Source of the DNA: Acidobacteriaceae bacterium
GTDB taxonomy: Bacteria > Acidobacteriota > Terriglobia > Terriglobales > Acidobacteriaceae
Reading direction: 5' to 3'
DNA: 64,000 bases
Assembly: GCA_030041045.1 (NCBI GenBank)
Contig: JASHOQ010000058.1
Span: 1-64,000, forward strand
Position numbers and translations under genes: made by a program. Position 1 is the first letter of the stretch; the number at the start of each line of letters is the position of its first letter. The notes below the pieces were generated by a model that was given only the letters and a program-made list of their open reading frames with translations, searched no databases and was not told the DNA's origin. This document shows, in pieces, positions 43,132 to 52,585 of the stretch.

Positions 43132-44415
43132 TTACATTTGTCCCTTCATTCCCTGGAATCCGTGCGCGAGCTGCTTGAAAAAGTACTTGATCACGCGCTG
43201 GTCGTTGTAACACCAGCCAAGGATGTGATTCAGCGTGGAGAAGCAGTGGGTCTGGCAGCTTTCCTTTTGATGATCAAGTTGCCTGGTGTCGAACTTGTGG
43301 TTGCCTACGACGCCCCAGTCATAGCTTGCAGTGTACATGGGAAAACAGGGTGCAAGCGTGCCGTCGACACGAATAATCATCGAGTTCTGGCCGGCGCGGC
43401 AGTTCCAGGGGAAATGGTTGCCCTTCATAAAGCCGACCATCTGCCAAAGACGGGTGTTGGAATTCACCATCTTGTAGCCGGAGTCCTGCTTTTCCGTCAG
43501 CCACTGAATGGTTTCCTCAACGGCGGGCCAGTCATCCTTTGTTATGTAGGTGACGTTGTTGGCCGCGTGCCTGAAGTGTTCGTCCTGTTCAATGAGCGGG
43601 GACTCGTTGATGTGGTAATCCGTGGCAATCCCATTATCATGCGCAATTTCCGTCAGTTGCCGAACGTCCTCAAGATTGTTGCGGCAGATATTGATATTGA
43701 GAAATACCGAATAGCCGTACCCGTATTGTTTGCGGACGAGGTAATCGAATTGCTTGCGGATGGGAGCCAGAGCTTTGGGCAGGCCCTCCTTCAGATCGAC
43801 TGCGTCCACCGCGATGTTGAACGTGGACATCCCGGCATCCGCAAGCTTGTCAATCACATCCGTGCGCAGGAGTCGCGCATTGGTGGGTAGATAAATCCAG
43901 AAGTCTTTCTTGGCGGCGTAATAGGTGATGCGATGAATAAGGTCCGGACGAAGCAACGGCTCACCTCCCATAAAGGCGAGCACGCGACAGCCCGTGCCGT
44001 GCAGCCAATCGACCGAGCGCCTGGCCGTATCCTCCGTCATTCCTTTAACTTTGTTGTCAAATGCCCAACAATAGTGGCAATCGAGATTGCACTTGAACTC
44101 GGTAAAGAGGTATGCAATCAGCGGATGAAAATCGCCCGCTGTGACGCGCGAACGAATATAGGGAAAAAGCCAGCCCTGCATGGTGTGGTAGATCTGGCCG
44201 GCAGTCCAGTGGCGCTTCTCGGGCGGCCGCCAGCCATCGTTTTCCACAATCGGCCCCAGCAACTCCGGCCGTTCAGGGAATACCGGATCCGGAAACCGCT
44301 GAGGAACCCCAAGCGGCTGAAATTCCGTGCGTTCGTTCGACGATCTGGTCAACAACTGATGCAGCGGCACATCCAGACGGAACGCCGACCTCTGCTCTTC
44401 TTGCGCTTGATACAT
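43132..44415 (-). CDS. Radical SAM protein with C-terminal SPASM-like cysteines
   Basis: The 427-residue protein has the radical SAM core motif CNLDCHYCWAF (CX3CX2C, about residue 110), a glycine-rich SAM motif VLAFMGGEPLLRPDLI, and TNARLLRTDVIDKLADAGMSTFNIAVD strands. A cysteine-rich C-terminus (NCRAGQNSMIIRVDGTLAPCFPMY, then SCQTHCFS and GWCYND) could bind an auxiliary Fe-S cluster. An unusual N-terminal extension of 100 residues precedes the core. It lies 62 bp upstream of the dehydratase-like gene and opens the operon. It may modify a peptide, activate an enzyme, or act on the same substrate; this cannot be told from sequence. Confidence 0.85.
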   Translation of the reverse strand: MYQAQEEQRSAFRLDVPLHQLLTRSSNERTEFQPLGVPQRFPDPVFPERPELLGPIVENDGWRPPEKRHWTAGQIYHTMQGWLFPYIRSRVTAGDFHPLIAYLFTEFKCNLDCHYCWAFDNKVKGMTEDTARRSVDWLHGTGCRVLAFMGGEPLLRPDLIHRITYYAAKKDFWIYLPTNARLLRTDVIDKLADAGMSTFNIAVDAVDLKEGLPKALAPIRKQFDYLVRKQYGYGYSVFLNINICRNNLEDVRQLTEIAHDNGIATDYHINESPLIEQDEHFRHAANNVTYITKDDWPAVEETIQWLTEKQDSGYKMVNSNTRLWQMVGFMKGNHFPWNCRAGQNSMIIRVDGTLAPCFPMYTASYDWGVVGNHKFDTRQLDHQKESCQTHCFSTLNHILGWCYNDQRVIKYFFKQLAHGFQGMKGQM

Positions 44416-45040
44416 GGGGAAGATCTCCGCGCTTGAAAATGAAGGCTTGCAACGATTGATTTTTGAGGCTCACCCGCAGGTCGGGAGCCAAAATTGGGGA
44501 ATCTGTCGTTGATTGGACGCCGGAATCGGAGCTTGTGCACTCACGCGCCGCTTCGCGTCTCCAGCTTTTGAAACGTAAGATGCGGTTCTGCATTTCTGGT
44601 TTCGCATTTTTTGCGGCTTCCGGAACCAAGGCCACCCTTGGTGCCACTTGGCTTTCCAGGACCTGGTCCCCTGCCCTTTCGGACTTCCGTTCGTTCTTCG
44701 TAAGTGGCCCAGGAGCAGAGATTTGTCGTGCGATGCTTTACGTTGGATGCGATCGCCCTCAGAGTTCCGCAAACTCCGACGCTCTCACTGAAACGGACTT
44801 TTGCACGGCTGGTTATTTCGCTGCGCGCGGCGCCGCCATCGCATCGCTTGCAGAGCGGAAAAGATTTTCTTGCAGGCTGGATTGCCCGTCGCCCCGAAAA
44901 AGACCAAAGCATCAGAAAGTTGCTTTGTTTCTCTCCATATCGAATGCCGTTCGGGTATCGGGAGAGTCCACGGATGAATCCTGGGCATCTTGGGGCAGTA
45001 TGCGCAATTGGCCCTTATGAGTTGACCCTCTATGCCGCCG
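44416..45040. other. Long intergenic region before the radical SAM operon
   Basis: This 625-bp gap separates the universal stress protein gene from the radical SAM gene, both leftward. Open frames here have poor coding character and no ribosome sites. It probably holds the operon promoter, but no convincing -35/-10 pair was found. Confidence 0.4.
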
Positions 45041-45907
45041 TCATACACTCATAACCGGGAACGGTGAATCGCGCACCACCGCATACGTCAGATCCCGCAG
45101 TCTGCCCTGCGTCCCCGCTTGCGAGCTTCGCCCGATGATCAGCAGATCTGCGTCCGACCGCCCCGCCGCGGCCAGCAGCGCTTCCTTGACCGGCCCCACC
45201 GCAATGCGCACCGCCGCATTCGAACCGACCTTTCCCTGCAGCGCCGCAATCCGTTCTCGCGCCTCCCGTCTCTCCTCCGATTGGATCCGCTCGTCCAGAT
45301 CCAAATCCACGGGCAACTGCGGATCCCTCGACTGGATCGCGTGAATGATCCGCAAATGCGACCCCACCTGCTGCGCCAACTCGTGCGCGAACCTCAGCAC
45401 CCGCTCGGATTCCTCGCCCAGTCCAGTTGCCACCAGGTACTCACGGTGCTCGAGCGGACGCGGCGCGATCGTCTCCGCATGCCGGCTCGTCGTCACCGGA
45501 CAGTCCGCGTCGTTCAGCACCTTCGCCGTCGTTGAACCGAGCAGCATTCGCCGGAACGTCCCCGCATGGGTGGGCATCAAGATCAGGTCGAACCCACCCT
45601 GGCGTGCCGCCCTTACAATCTCCTTTGCCGGATCGCCCGCCGCCGCCAGCCGCGCATACTCGTTCGCCGGAAACTCATGCTGCAGGAACGCGTTCAGCCG
45701 TCGCTGGGCAATCTCTTCATGCTCCGCGGCGACCTCCTGCGGCGGCCGTACCGCAAGCTCAAACCCGCTGTAGCTCCCCGGATCGTAGACGTGCAGCAGC
45801 GCCACTTTGGCCGCGAGCAGACCCGCCGCCCGCCTTACATATGCGGCCATCGCGCGCGACCCAGCCGAAAAATCCACCGGAAACAAGATGTTCGTAATCG
45901 GTCTCAC
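45041..45907 (-). CDS. Tandem universal stress protein (two UspA domains)
   Basis: The GTG at 45907 follows AGAGGA and gives 288 residues starting VRPITNILFPVDFS; the longer frame upstream lacks coding character. Domain 1 (about 3-150) ends with the ATP-binding pattern MPTHAGTFRRMLLGSTTAKVL. Domain 2 (about 155-288) has LLIIGRSSQAGTQGRL but lacks the final G-S of the nucleotide loop, so only one site may bind ATP. Tandem Usp proteins respond to energy or redox stress. It sits 625 bp upstream of the oxygen-sensitive-type activase operon, which is suggestive but does not prove shared control. Confidence 0.85.
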   Translation of the reverse strand: MRPITNILFPVDFSAGSRAMAAYVRRAAGLLAAKVALLHVYDPGSYSGFELAVRPPQEVAAEHEEIAQRRLNAFLQHEFPANEYARLAAAGDPAKEIVRAARQGGFDLILMPTHAGTFRRMLLGSTTAKVLNDADCPVTTSRHAETIAPRPLEHREYLVATGLGEESERVLRFAHELAQQVGSHLRIIHAIQSRDPQLPVDLDLDERIQSEERREARERIAALQGKVGSNAAVRIAVGPVKEALLAAAGRSDADLLIIGRSSQAGTQGRLRDLTYAVVRDSPFPVMSV

Positions 45908-46245
45908 GTCATCCTCTGCCCATTGGATCGAACTTGAGGAACTTGGATTCGCCGATTCGACTCGTGGGGCCGAGAAAGAACCAGCATGAATCTGTACTGT
46001 GAGGCTACACCGGGAACCCCGCCTGCGGGAGAGTACGGACGCCGGCAGCTCGATCTTCCCTATTCCTCCACTCGCAGAGGCAACGCTCAAGCTGCATCGC
46101 GCCGTGCCCCTGCGGGAATCGGTGCAGCTGCTTTCGGTGAGGGGTCAGTTCTTTATCATCGAGCAGCTGATCCGATTCGTTTGGCTGATGGCGCCGCGGC
46201 GCGCGCCGGAGGCTGTGGGCGTGCGGCGGAAAGGAGTCGACGGCA
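45908..46245. other. Intergenic region with no supported gene
   Basis: This 338-bp gap lies between the stress protein start and the antiporter pseudogene. It has open frames on both strands but no recognisable product or ribosome site. It may hold the stress protein promoter. Confidence 0.35.
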
Positions 46246-46671
46246 CTATGACGATTCCAGTTCAGTCGAAGGAGTGACAAGTCCGACTCTTCGGATAAAG
46301 AAGGGCAAGCTCAGACCTTGTGCCGCCAGCGTGACCAGGATCATGCAGAAGGTGAGGAGGATAAGCAAATCGCGCTGGGGAAAAGCGTCACCGTTGTCCA
46401 GGGTCTGCGGCAGCGACATGGCTGCGGCTAAAGCGATGACGCCACGCATTCCCGTCTAGCCAAACACAAACGACTCATTTGCGGGCGGCCGTTCCGCCGC
46501 TCTTCTCATCAACCTGCGAATGCCAAACGCAATCCACGTCACCGCATAGACCCAGACGAGGCGAAGCGTTATGAGGAGTCCCACATGGATCGAAGCGTCC
46601 AGCAAAGACTCCGCCGCACCCAGATCTTTGATCCCTTCGAGAACGTACGGCAAAGCCCATCGCTGCACCAT
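46246..46671 (-). pseudogene. Remnant of a CPA1-family Na+/H+ antiporter with in-frame amber stop
   Basis: The frame encodes the middle and last transmembrane part of CPA1 antiporters. LLITLRLVWVYAVTWIAFGIR is followed, after a TAG at 46456-46458, by TGMRGVIALAAAMSLP and FPQRDLLILLTFCMILVTL. In intact relatives the segment reads GWTGMRG, so TAG replaces a TGG tryptophan codon with the frame unchanged. The N-terminal two thirds of the protein is missing upstream of 46671. No ribosome site supports either half. Loss by truncation plus nonsense mutation is the simplest reading. Confidence 0.75.
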
Positions 46672-47118
<447 letters not shown>

Positions 47119-47229
47119 TGCGTGGCGCGGAATTGTCCTATATCAAGGTAGCAGAGCGAACGGGAGGCGTCAAAGCAGCGCGGCGGCACGCGGCGCGCGT
47201 GCGGTAGGCTGGAGTGAGGGAGAACAGCG

Positions 47230-47838
47230 ATGGCGCGCATTTCCAAAGTGGAACGAAATGCCGTGAGCGTGGAAACGGCGGCGCTTTTTGACAAAGTCTT
47301 TGCGCAGCGCGGCAATGTCCCCAATATGTTTCGCGTGATGGCGCACCGGCCGGAAATTTTTTCGACGATGCAGGCGCACTTTGCCGCGGTACTGAACACG
47401 GGCACCGTCCCAACCAAGCTCAAAGAGCTCATCATCGTCCGCACCAGCCAGATCAATGAGACGCCCTACTGCCTGGCCAGCCATACGAAGCTGGCGCGCA
47501 AGCTGGGCTGGAACGATGACCAATTGGCGCATCTCGCGGACTGGGCCACGCGGAGCGACTTTACGCCGGCGGAAAAGGCGGCGCTGCGGCTGGCCGAGAC
47601 CGTGACGCGCAACGCGCATGCGCTAACGGACGAGCAATTTGCGGAGCTGCGCAGTCACTACTCCGAGGGCGAGATAGTGGAGCTGCTGTGCGCGATCGGA
47701 TTGTTCAACTATTTCAACCGGTTCAACGATGCCTTGCAGATGGAACCGACGAAACCGGGCGAGGGTGGGCCGGAGAAGAGCGCGGCGCCCGCGGAAGAAA
47801 CAGGACCGCGGCTTTCGCGGAGCGCGACGCTCCAATGA
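47230..47838 (+). CDS. AhpD-like/carboxymuconolactone decarboxylase family protein
   Basis: This 202-residue protein starts at ATG 47230 with GGGAGA upstream. It is all-helical with the CMD pattern: GNVPNMFRVMAHRPEIF, LKELIIVRTSQINETPYCLASHT and LRLAETVTRNAHALTDEQF. The usual CXXC is reduced to a single cysteine followed by histidine (YCLASH), so peroxidase activity through a disulfide pair is doubtful. Many such peroxidase-related proteins keep only this form. The last 20 residues are disordered and rich in glutamate. Role unknown, possibly oxidative stress. Confidence 0.75.
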   Translation: MARISKVERNAVSVETAALFDKVFAQRGNVPNMFRVMAHRPEIFSTMQAHFAAVLNTGTVPTKLKELIIVRTSQINETPYCLASHTKLARKLGWNDDQLAHLADWATRSDFTPAEKAALRLAETVTRNAHALTDEQFAELRSHYSEGEIVELLCAIGLFNYFNRFNDALQMEPTKPGEGGPEKSAAPAEETGPRLSRSATLQ

Positions 47839-47970
47839 GAGCAATTGCCGTGGACGGCCGCTTCCAGAGCAAGTGAGTTCTCGCAAGCAAATGCTCTGTG
47901 GGCGGAAAACGGACAACCGCAGATCTTAGGATGTTGCGGCAGGCAAGGCAGAGGCCGGCTGAGATCCACC

Positions 47971-48624
47971 ATGCAACTGAAAATTCCCGAAGGCGCGTTT
48001 CGCGCCTATCTGTTCGACTGCGACGGCACCATCGCCGATTCCATGCCGCTGCATTACCGGGCGTGGAAACAGGCGCTCGACGATTGGAATTGCCCCTTCG
48101 ATGAGGAGTTGTTCTACGCGTGGGGCGGCAAGCCGCCGGTGGAGATCATTGCCACGTTGAACCGGATGCATGGGCTGGCGATACCGGTGGAAATGGCGGC
48201 GGAGCGCAAGGAGAGCCTGTACTACGCGCAGCTCGAAGAGCTGAAGCCGGTAGCCGAGGTGCTGGAACACATCGAAGCGATGCAGGGGAAGGTTCCGTTT
48301 GCTGTTGTTTCCGGAAGCACGCGGGCGTCGATTGTGAAGACGCTAACGGCCGTTGGGTTACTGGATCGGTTCGACATACTTGTGGGATCGGAGGACTACA
48401 CGCGGAGCAAGCCGGCGCCGGATGCATTCCTGGTGGCTGCGGAAAGGCTGCAAGTTGCGCCGAAGGATTGCCTGGTGTTCGAAGACACGACGCTCGGCAT
48501 CGAGGCAGCGCAGGCTGCAGGGATGGCCGCGGTGCGCGTGCCCTCGCCGATCGAACGGCGCGCGGGACCCAAAAGAACGGAAGTTGACCGGCGTGCGGGA
48601 ACCGCGGCGGGCGCGGACGCGTAA
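47971..48624 (+). CDS. HAD phosphatase, beta-phosphoglucomutase-like subfamily
   Basis: The 217-residue protein begins at ATG 47971. All four HAD motifs are present: FDCDGTIADSMPLHY (nucleophile and acid/base aspartates), FAVVSGSTRAS, RSKPAPDAFL (lysine) and CLVFEDTTLGIEAAQAAGM. The helical cap with WGGKPPVEIIATLN is of the C1 type found in beta-phosphoglucomutase and sugar-phosphate phosphatases. It is a cytoplasmic enzyme; the exact sugar phosphate is unknown. It lies 31 bp before the GT39 gene. Confidence 0.82.
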   Translation: MQLKIPEGAFRAYLFDCDGTIADSMPLHYRAWKQALDDWNCPFDEELFYAWGGKPPVEIIATLNRMHGLAIPVEMAAERKESLYYAQLEELKPVAEVLEHIEAMQGKVPFAVVSGSTRASIVKTLTAVGLLDRFDILVGSEDYTRSKPAPDAFLVAAERLQVAPKDCLVFEDTTLGIEAAQAAGMAAVRVPSPIERRAGPKRTEVDRRAGTAAGADA

Positions 48625-48655
48625 GTACACTGAGCGAACCGACAGGAGGAGAAGA

Positions 48656-50191
48656 TTGCCTGCCATCGACGCAGCAGGGCCGCAAGTGAGCGCAGCACGC
48701 GGTGCGCGCCGCAGGGCTGATACGACAATCCTGTTGGGAATTGCGGCCACGATCGCACTCCTGCACGTGCTCACGGACAATCGCTATGGATTCCATCGCG
48801 ACGAGCTGCAGTTCTTGAGCGATGCCCGGCATCTGGCGTGGGGATACGTTGCCTATCCGCCGTTCACGCCGTTTGTGGAGCGGATCGGGCTCGTGCTCTT
48901 CGGACTGTGGATGCCGGGGTTGCGGCTGTTTTCCGTACTGGCTCAGGCCGCAGCGACTTTGACTGCCGGATTGATGGCGCGCGAGCTGGGCGGTGCGCGG
49001 CTGGCTCAAGTGACTGCGGCGCTGGCCGTGGCCTTCTCGGTGTTGCCGCTGTTTCAGAGCACGGAGTTTCAGTACACATCGTTCGATTTTCTGTGGTGGG
49101 TGCTGATTGCATATTTCGTCATTCGGCTGCTCAAGTCGGACGACGCACGATGGTGGATTGCGATTGGCGCCTGCATCGGACTGGGGCTCGAGACCAAGTA
49201 CGCGATTGTGTTTTATGTTGCGGGAATTCTCGCGGGAGTGATCCTCACTCCTGCGCGGCGGTTCTTGAAGAGCGGATGGTTCTGGACGGGCGTGGCGCTG
49301 GCGCTGTTGATTTTCCTGCCGAATTTCATGTGGCTGGTGCGGCACAATTTTGTCTCCTACGATTTTCTCCGCCACATTCACGCGCGCGACGTGGGCGAAG
49401 GACGCGCGGACGGTTTCCTCAGGCAGCAATTCTGGCTGTGCATCAACCTGGCCGCTGCGCCGTTGTGGCTTGCGGGTCTGTGGGGGGTCGCGCGTAACCG
49501 GCGCTACCGCATGCTCGCGTGGATGGCGGTCGTTCCCGTGTTGCTCTTCTGGCTGAACAAAGGTCGCAGCTACTACACATCCGGCGTGTATCCCATGCTG
49601 GTGGCCATGGGCGCGGCGATGGCCGAACGATGGTTGAGTTCCCTGCCGCGCTGGGGACGGCGCACGGTGGAGACGATTTACTTTGCCGTGTTCGCCATTG
49701 TCAGTGCGTGCCTGTGCGCAGTGATCATTCCCATTGCATCGAGCGGACCGTTGGAGCAATTTGCTCTTTCGCGCAACGGGGATATGCGCGAAGAATTCGG
49801 ATGGAACGAACTGGTGCGGACGGTGGCAGGGATTCGCGATTCGCTCCCACCCAGTGAGCAGGCTCATCTCGGTATCACCACCGGCAACTACGGCGAGTAC
49901 GGAGCCATCGAGATTCTCGGCCGCCCGTATGGGCTCCCGGAGCCCATCGGCACCACCAACTCAGAGTACCTGCGCGGTTATCCCACACCGGCGCCGACAA
50001 CGCTCATCGTGCTCGGCCTCAACGCGCAGGAAGCCAACGCCATTTTCACCGGCTGCCGGCTCGCCGGCCATAACGGCAACGCGGAAGGCGTGCGCAACGA
50101 AGAGAGCCAGTACCACCCCGACATCTTTGTCTGCGGGCCGCCGCGCGAGCCGTGGCCGGAGCTCTGGAAAAACCATCAGAACTTCGGGTGA
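48656..50191 (+). CDS. Glycosyltransferase family 39-like membrane protein
   Basis: The likely start is a TTG at 48656, seven bases after AGGAGGAGA; the open frame extends upstream without coding character. The 511-residue product has about ten helices. The acidic first loop RYGFHRDELQFLSDARHLAWGY is typical of GT39/PMT-like GT-C enzymes, where the aspartate-glutamate pair binds the metal or donor. Such enzymes move sugars from lipid carriers to outer-surface acceptors. The substrate is unknown. Confidence 0.78.
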   Translation: MPAIDAAGPQVSAARGARRRADTTILLGIAATIALLHVLTDNRYGFHRDELQFLSDARHLAWGYVAYPPFTPFVERIGLVLFGLWMPGLRLFSVLAQAAATLTAGLMARELGGARLAQVTAALAVAFSVLPLFQSTEFQYTSFDFLWWVLIAYFVIRLLKSDDARWWIAIGACIGLGLETKYAIVFYVAGILAGVILTPARRFLKSGWFWTGVALALLIFLPNFMWLVRHNFVSYDFLRHIHARDVGEGRADGFLRQQFWLCINLAAAPLWLAGLWGVARNRRYRMLAWMAVVPVLLFWLNKGRSYYTSGVYPMLVAMGAAMAERWLSSLPRWGRRTVETIYFAVFAIVSACLCAVIIPIASSGPLEQFALSRNGDMREEFGWNELVRTVAGIRDSLPPSEQAHLGITTGNYGEYGAIEILGRPYGLPEPIGTTNSEYLRGYPTPAPTTLIVLGLNAQEANAIFTGCRLAGHNGNAEGVRNEESQYHPDIFVCGPPREPWPELWKNHQNFG

Positions 50192-50609
50192 GCTTCTCTC
50201 CGAATTCGCTTAGGAGTATTCGAAGCCGCGCTCAGATGCATAGCCGGAGATGTATCCGGGCCTGAAGGCTCGAGGAATTGAGCAGCGATTCAGCGGCCTG
50301 AAGGCCGCTGCTCCCTCCCAGGGGCTGAAGCTCCATTCTCTTCCCTGGCTGCGAATTGGCACGGCGAAAGCCGAGCCCTGATGCTTCGTGCCTCTGCTTA
50401 CGCCCGCTTAAGCGGGCCGGGCGGGTTGGATGATCGCAACTCCAGGCTTACGCCTGGGGCTACCTTCTTCCGCCCGCTCAAGCGGGCGTAGGGGACGCTG
50501 GAAGCCGCGTCTGAAACAGGCCCGAAGAATCTTCACTCGGCGTTTCAGCGACCTCAAAGGCCGCTGCTCCCTCGCTTCCGCAGCGATTCCCCCAACGGCG
50601 AAGCGCCAA
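50192..50609. repeat. Cluster of short palindromes with conserved TNAAG loops
   Basis: This 418-bp gap holds CGGCCTGAAGGCCG (near 50294), GGGGCTGAAGCTCC (near 50322), CCCGCTTAAGCGGG (near 50402), GGCTTACGCC (near 50448) and CCCGCTCAAGCGGG (near 50473). Each is a short perfect or near-perfect hairpin whose centre resembles TGAAG or TTAAG. No gene is seen. Similar clusters lie at 52990, 54788, 55850 and 57036. Confidence 0.65.
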
Positions 50610-51416
50610 TCAATACAACAAAACGGCGACGCGGTAGGCGGTAAACGCGTCTTGGCTCTCGGTGGTCTGCGCAGGGCAACTGCCGACGGCAGCGTTGCGG
50701 TAACTTCCGGAACTGAGGCGGTCAATGAGCGCCTGCGGCAGGCGGTCGAGCTCGGAGCCTTGCCAGCGCATGATGAAACGCGGCTGCGGGCTGCCCGGTG
50801 CGGCGCGGGGCACGCCCGAGTCCGTGGCGCAGGCGGCGCGGGCGAGAGAGTGGTCGCCGAGAACGGCAACGCCGCTGACGCGGATGAGCGAGGCGACCTG
50901 CGCTTCGACCTGCGCGGGCGAGAGCGCGGGCGCGGCCTGGGAATAATCGGCGACGGCGTAGAGCACGCCGCGCGCGGAGACGACGGCGACGCCCACGTGG
51001 TCGACATCGGCGCTGAGCAGATTCTGCCGATGGCCGGGCGAGTTCATCCACTCATCGTGAATGGCCGCAGCCGAGGGTCCGATGGCGACGTTCTCTTCAA
51101 TCACGCCGAAGTGTGCGCCGGCCTGCGCGGCGCGCTCGCTCAGGTCGGGCTCGCCGCCGTAGCGATGCGCAATCGGCCCTTCGCTGGCCATGCGTCGGCA
51201 ATGCGCGAGCGCGGCGGTCGCGAGAGACGCATCCCAGGCGAGACGGCCGGCGCCGGCCTGCGCGCGGGCCTGATTGGCGAGGGCAAAGATCTGCTGGTCG
51301 GCGGAGTGGAGATCGGGAAGCAACTCGTCCTGCGGATAAACCTGGGCACGGACCGAGACAACGAAAGACAATGCGAGCGCGAGAAAAAGAAGGGATGTAC
51401 GCGCAAAAAGACTCAT
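50610..51416 (-). CDS. Secreted CAP-domain (SCP/PR1-like) protein
   Basis: From ATG 51416 the product has about 268 residues and a clear signal peptide (SLLFLALALSFVVSVRAQ); a start at 51437 adds seven residues. The CAP domain (about 40-165) shows ANQARAQAGAGRLAWD, ALAHCRRMASEGPIAHRYGG with candidate metal-site histidine, IEENVAIGPSAAAIHDEWMNSPGHRQNLL and VGVAVVSARGVLYAVADYS. Bacterial CAP proteins are extracellular and mostly uncharacterised. The C-terminal 100 residues have no recognised domain. The gene diverges from the permease gene, with about 50 bp between starts. Confidence 0.85.
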   Translation of the reverse strand: MSLFARTSLLFLALALSFVVSVRAQVYPQDELLPDLHSADQQIFALANQARAQAGAGRLAWDASLATAALAHCRRMASEGPIAHRYGGEPDLSERAAQAGAHFGVIEENVAIGPSAAAIHDEWMNSPGHRQNLLSADVDHVGVAVVSARGVLYAVADYSQAAPALSPAQVEAQVASLIRVSGVAVLGDHSLARAACATDSGVPRAAPGSPQPRFIMRWQGSELDRLPQALIDRLSSGSYRNAAVGSCPAQTTESQDAFTAYRVAVLLY

Positions 51417-51467
51417 GTTTCGATTAAACACCGGCATGGGGCGTGATCGCTGTATCCTTTGAACTGC

Positions 51468-52337
51468 ATGCTCTTTCCTCCCTCCAGCGTATTGCGCACA
51501 GCCGGCAAACGGGCGCGGCGGCAGCCGCTGGCCGTGGCGGGCGTAGTGCTGCTGGCCGCATTTGTGCTGTGCGGGCTGGCGGCGCCGTGGATTGCGCCCT
51601 ACAGTCCGACGGCGATCGACCTGGTGCACCGGCTCGACGGTCCGTCTGTTGCACACTGGGCGGGCACAGACGAGCTGGGGCGGGACACACTGGCGCGCCT
51701 GCTTTGGGGCGCGCGGATTTCTCTGGCGGTTTCAGTGACCGTGGTGGCGGTTTCCCTGGCGCTGGGGCTGGCCGTGGGCGGAGTGGCCGGGTATTGGGGT
51801 GGATGGGTGGACACGGCGCTGACGACATTTGTGATGAATACCTTTCAGGCGCTTCCCGGGATTCTGCTGGCGATTGCGTTTGCCGCGTTTCTGGGGCCGG
51901 GATTCACCAACCTGGTGCTGGCGCTGGCTATCGGCGGATGGGCCGGCTACGCACGGCTGGTGCGGGCGCAGGTGATGGCGGTGCGCGAGCGCGAGTATGT
52001 GGAGGCGGCGCGGGCGCTGGGCGCAGGCGGATTGCGGATTTTTTTCCGGCATATTCTTCCCAATATTGTGCAGCCGGTGCTGGTGCAGGCGGCCATCGGC
52101 ATGGCGGGCGTGATCCTGGCCGAGGCGACGCTCTCGTTTCTGGGGCTGGGCATTCCCGCGCCGGCGCCAAGCTGGGGCGCCATGCTGAACGACGCGCGGC
52201 TGCATTTGTTCGACTCGCCGCACCTGGTGCTGTTTCCCGCAGCGGCCATCGCGGGCGCGGTGCTGGGGTTCAACTTTCTGGGCGATGCGCTCCGGGATGA
52301 GCTGGACCCGCGGACGCGGCTGGAGATGGGGTTGTAG
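51468..52337 (+). CDS. OppC/DppC-type ABC transporter permease
   Basis: The 289-residue protein has six helices and a leading cytoplasmic tail. HWAGTDELGRDTLARLLWGARISL is the characteristic OppC-type segment. The EAA loop is REYVEAARALGAGGLRIFFRHILPNI. TLSFLGLGIPAPAPSWGAML and the terminal LGDALRDELDPR are also diagnostic. It should pair with an OppB-type permease to import peptides, nickel or sugars. The only candidate in the window is at 60712-61647, about 8.4 kb away; no ATPase or binding protein is present. Confidence 0.9.
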   Translation: MLFPPSSVLRTAGKRARRQPLAVAGVVLLAAFVLCGLAAPWIAPYSPTAIDLVHRLDGPSVAHWAGTDELGRDTLARLLWGARISLAVSVTVVAVSLALGLAVGGVAGYWGGWVDTALTTFVMNTFQALPGILLAIAFAAFLGPGFTNLVLALAIGGWAGYARLVRAQVMAVREREYVEAARALGAGGLRIFFRHILPNIVQPVLVQAAIGMAGVILAEATLSFLGLGIPAPAPSWGAMLNDARLHLFDSPHLVLFPAAAIAGAVLGFNFLGDALRDELDPRTRLEMGL

Positions 52338-52344
52338 GCATTCG

Positions 52345-52536
52345 ATGGACGCAAGGAGAAAGCGGCGGCTCCTGTTGTGGATGATGACGCTGTGCACCGT
52401 GTGCTACGCGGCGGTGTTCTTCCGCACCTGGATGGTGGAGAGGAGCAAGGGCGCCTATTTTATGACGCCGGTATGGGCGGCCGTGCTTGTGTTGTGGATT
52501 CTTATCACCGTGATTCGCATTCGGCGGAAGAATTAG
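52345..52536 (+). CDS. Small two-helix membrane protein
   Basis: This 63-residue ORF starts 7 bp after the permease stop. Two hydrophobic segments (LLLWMMTLCTVCYAAVFF and VWAAVLVLWILITVI) flank a short polar loop, and both ends are basic. It resembles in layout, but not clearly in sequence, the small protein at 20157. Proximity suggests co-expression with the permease. Function unknown. Confidence 0.6.
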   Translation: MDARRKRRLLLWMMTLCTVCYAAVFFRTWMVERSKGAYFMTPVWAAVLVLWILITVIRIRRKN

Positions 52537-52585
52537 ATGGGGGTGTGGCCGGCGGCGCAGCATGGATGATGATCGGCGCCATTAG

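Noticed and set aside
44463..45020. 185-codon plus-strand open frame in the gap before the radical SAM gene
   Set aside because: No ribosome site, biased toward Arg/Ser, no domain pattern; treated as non-coding.
45999..46277. Small plus-strand frame near the antiporter remnant
   Set aside because: It crosses the end of the pseudogene on the opposite strand and has no convincing ribosome site or family match.
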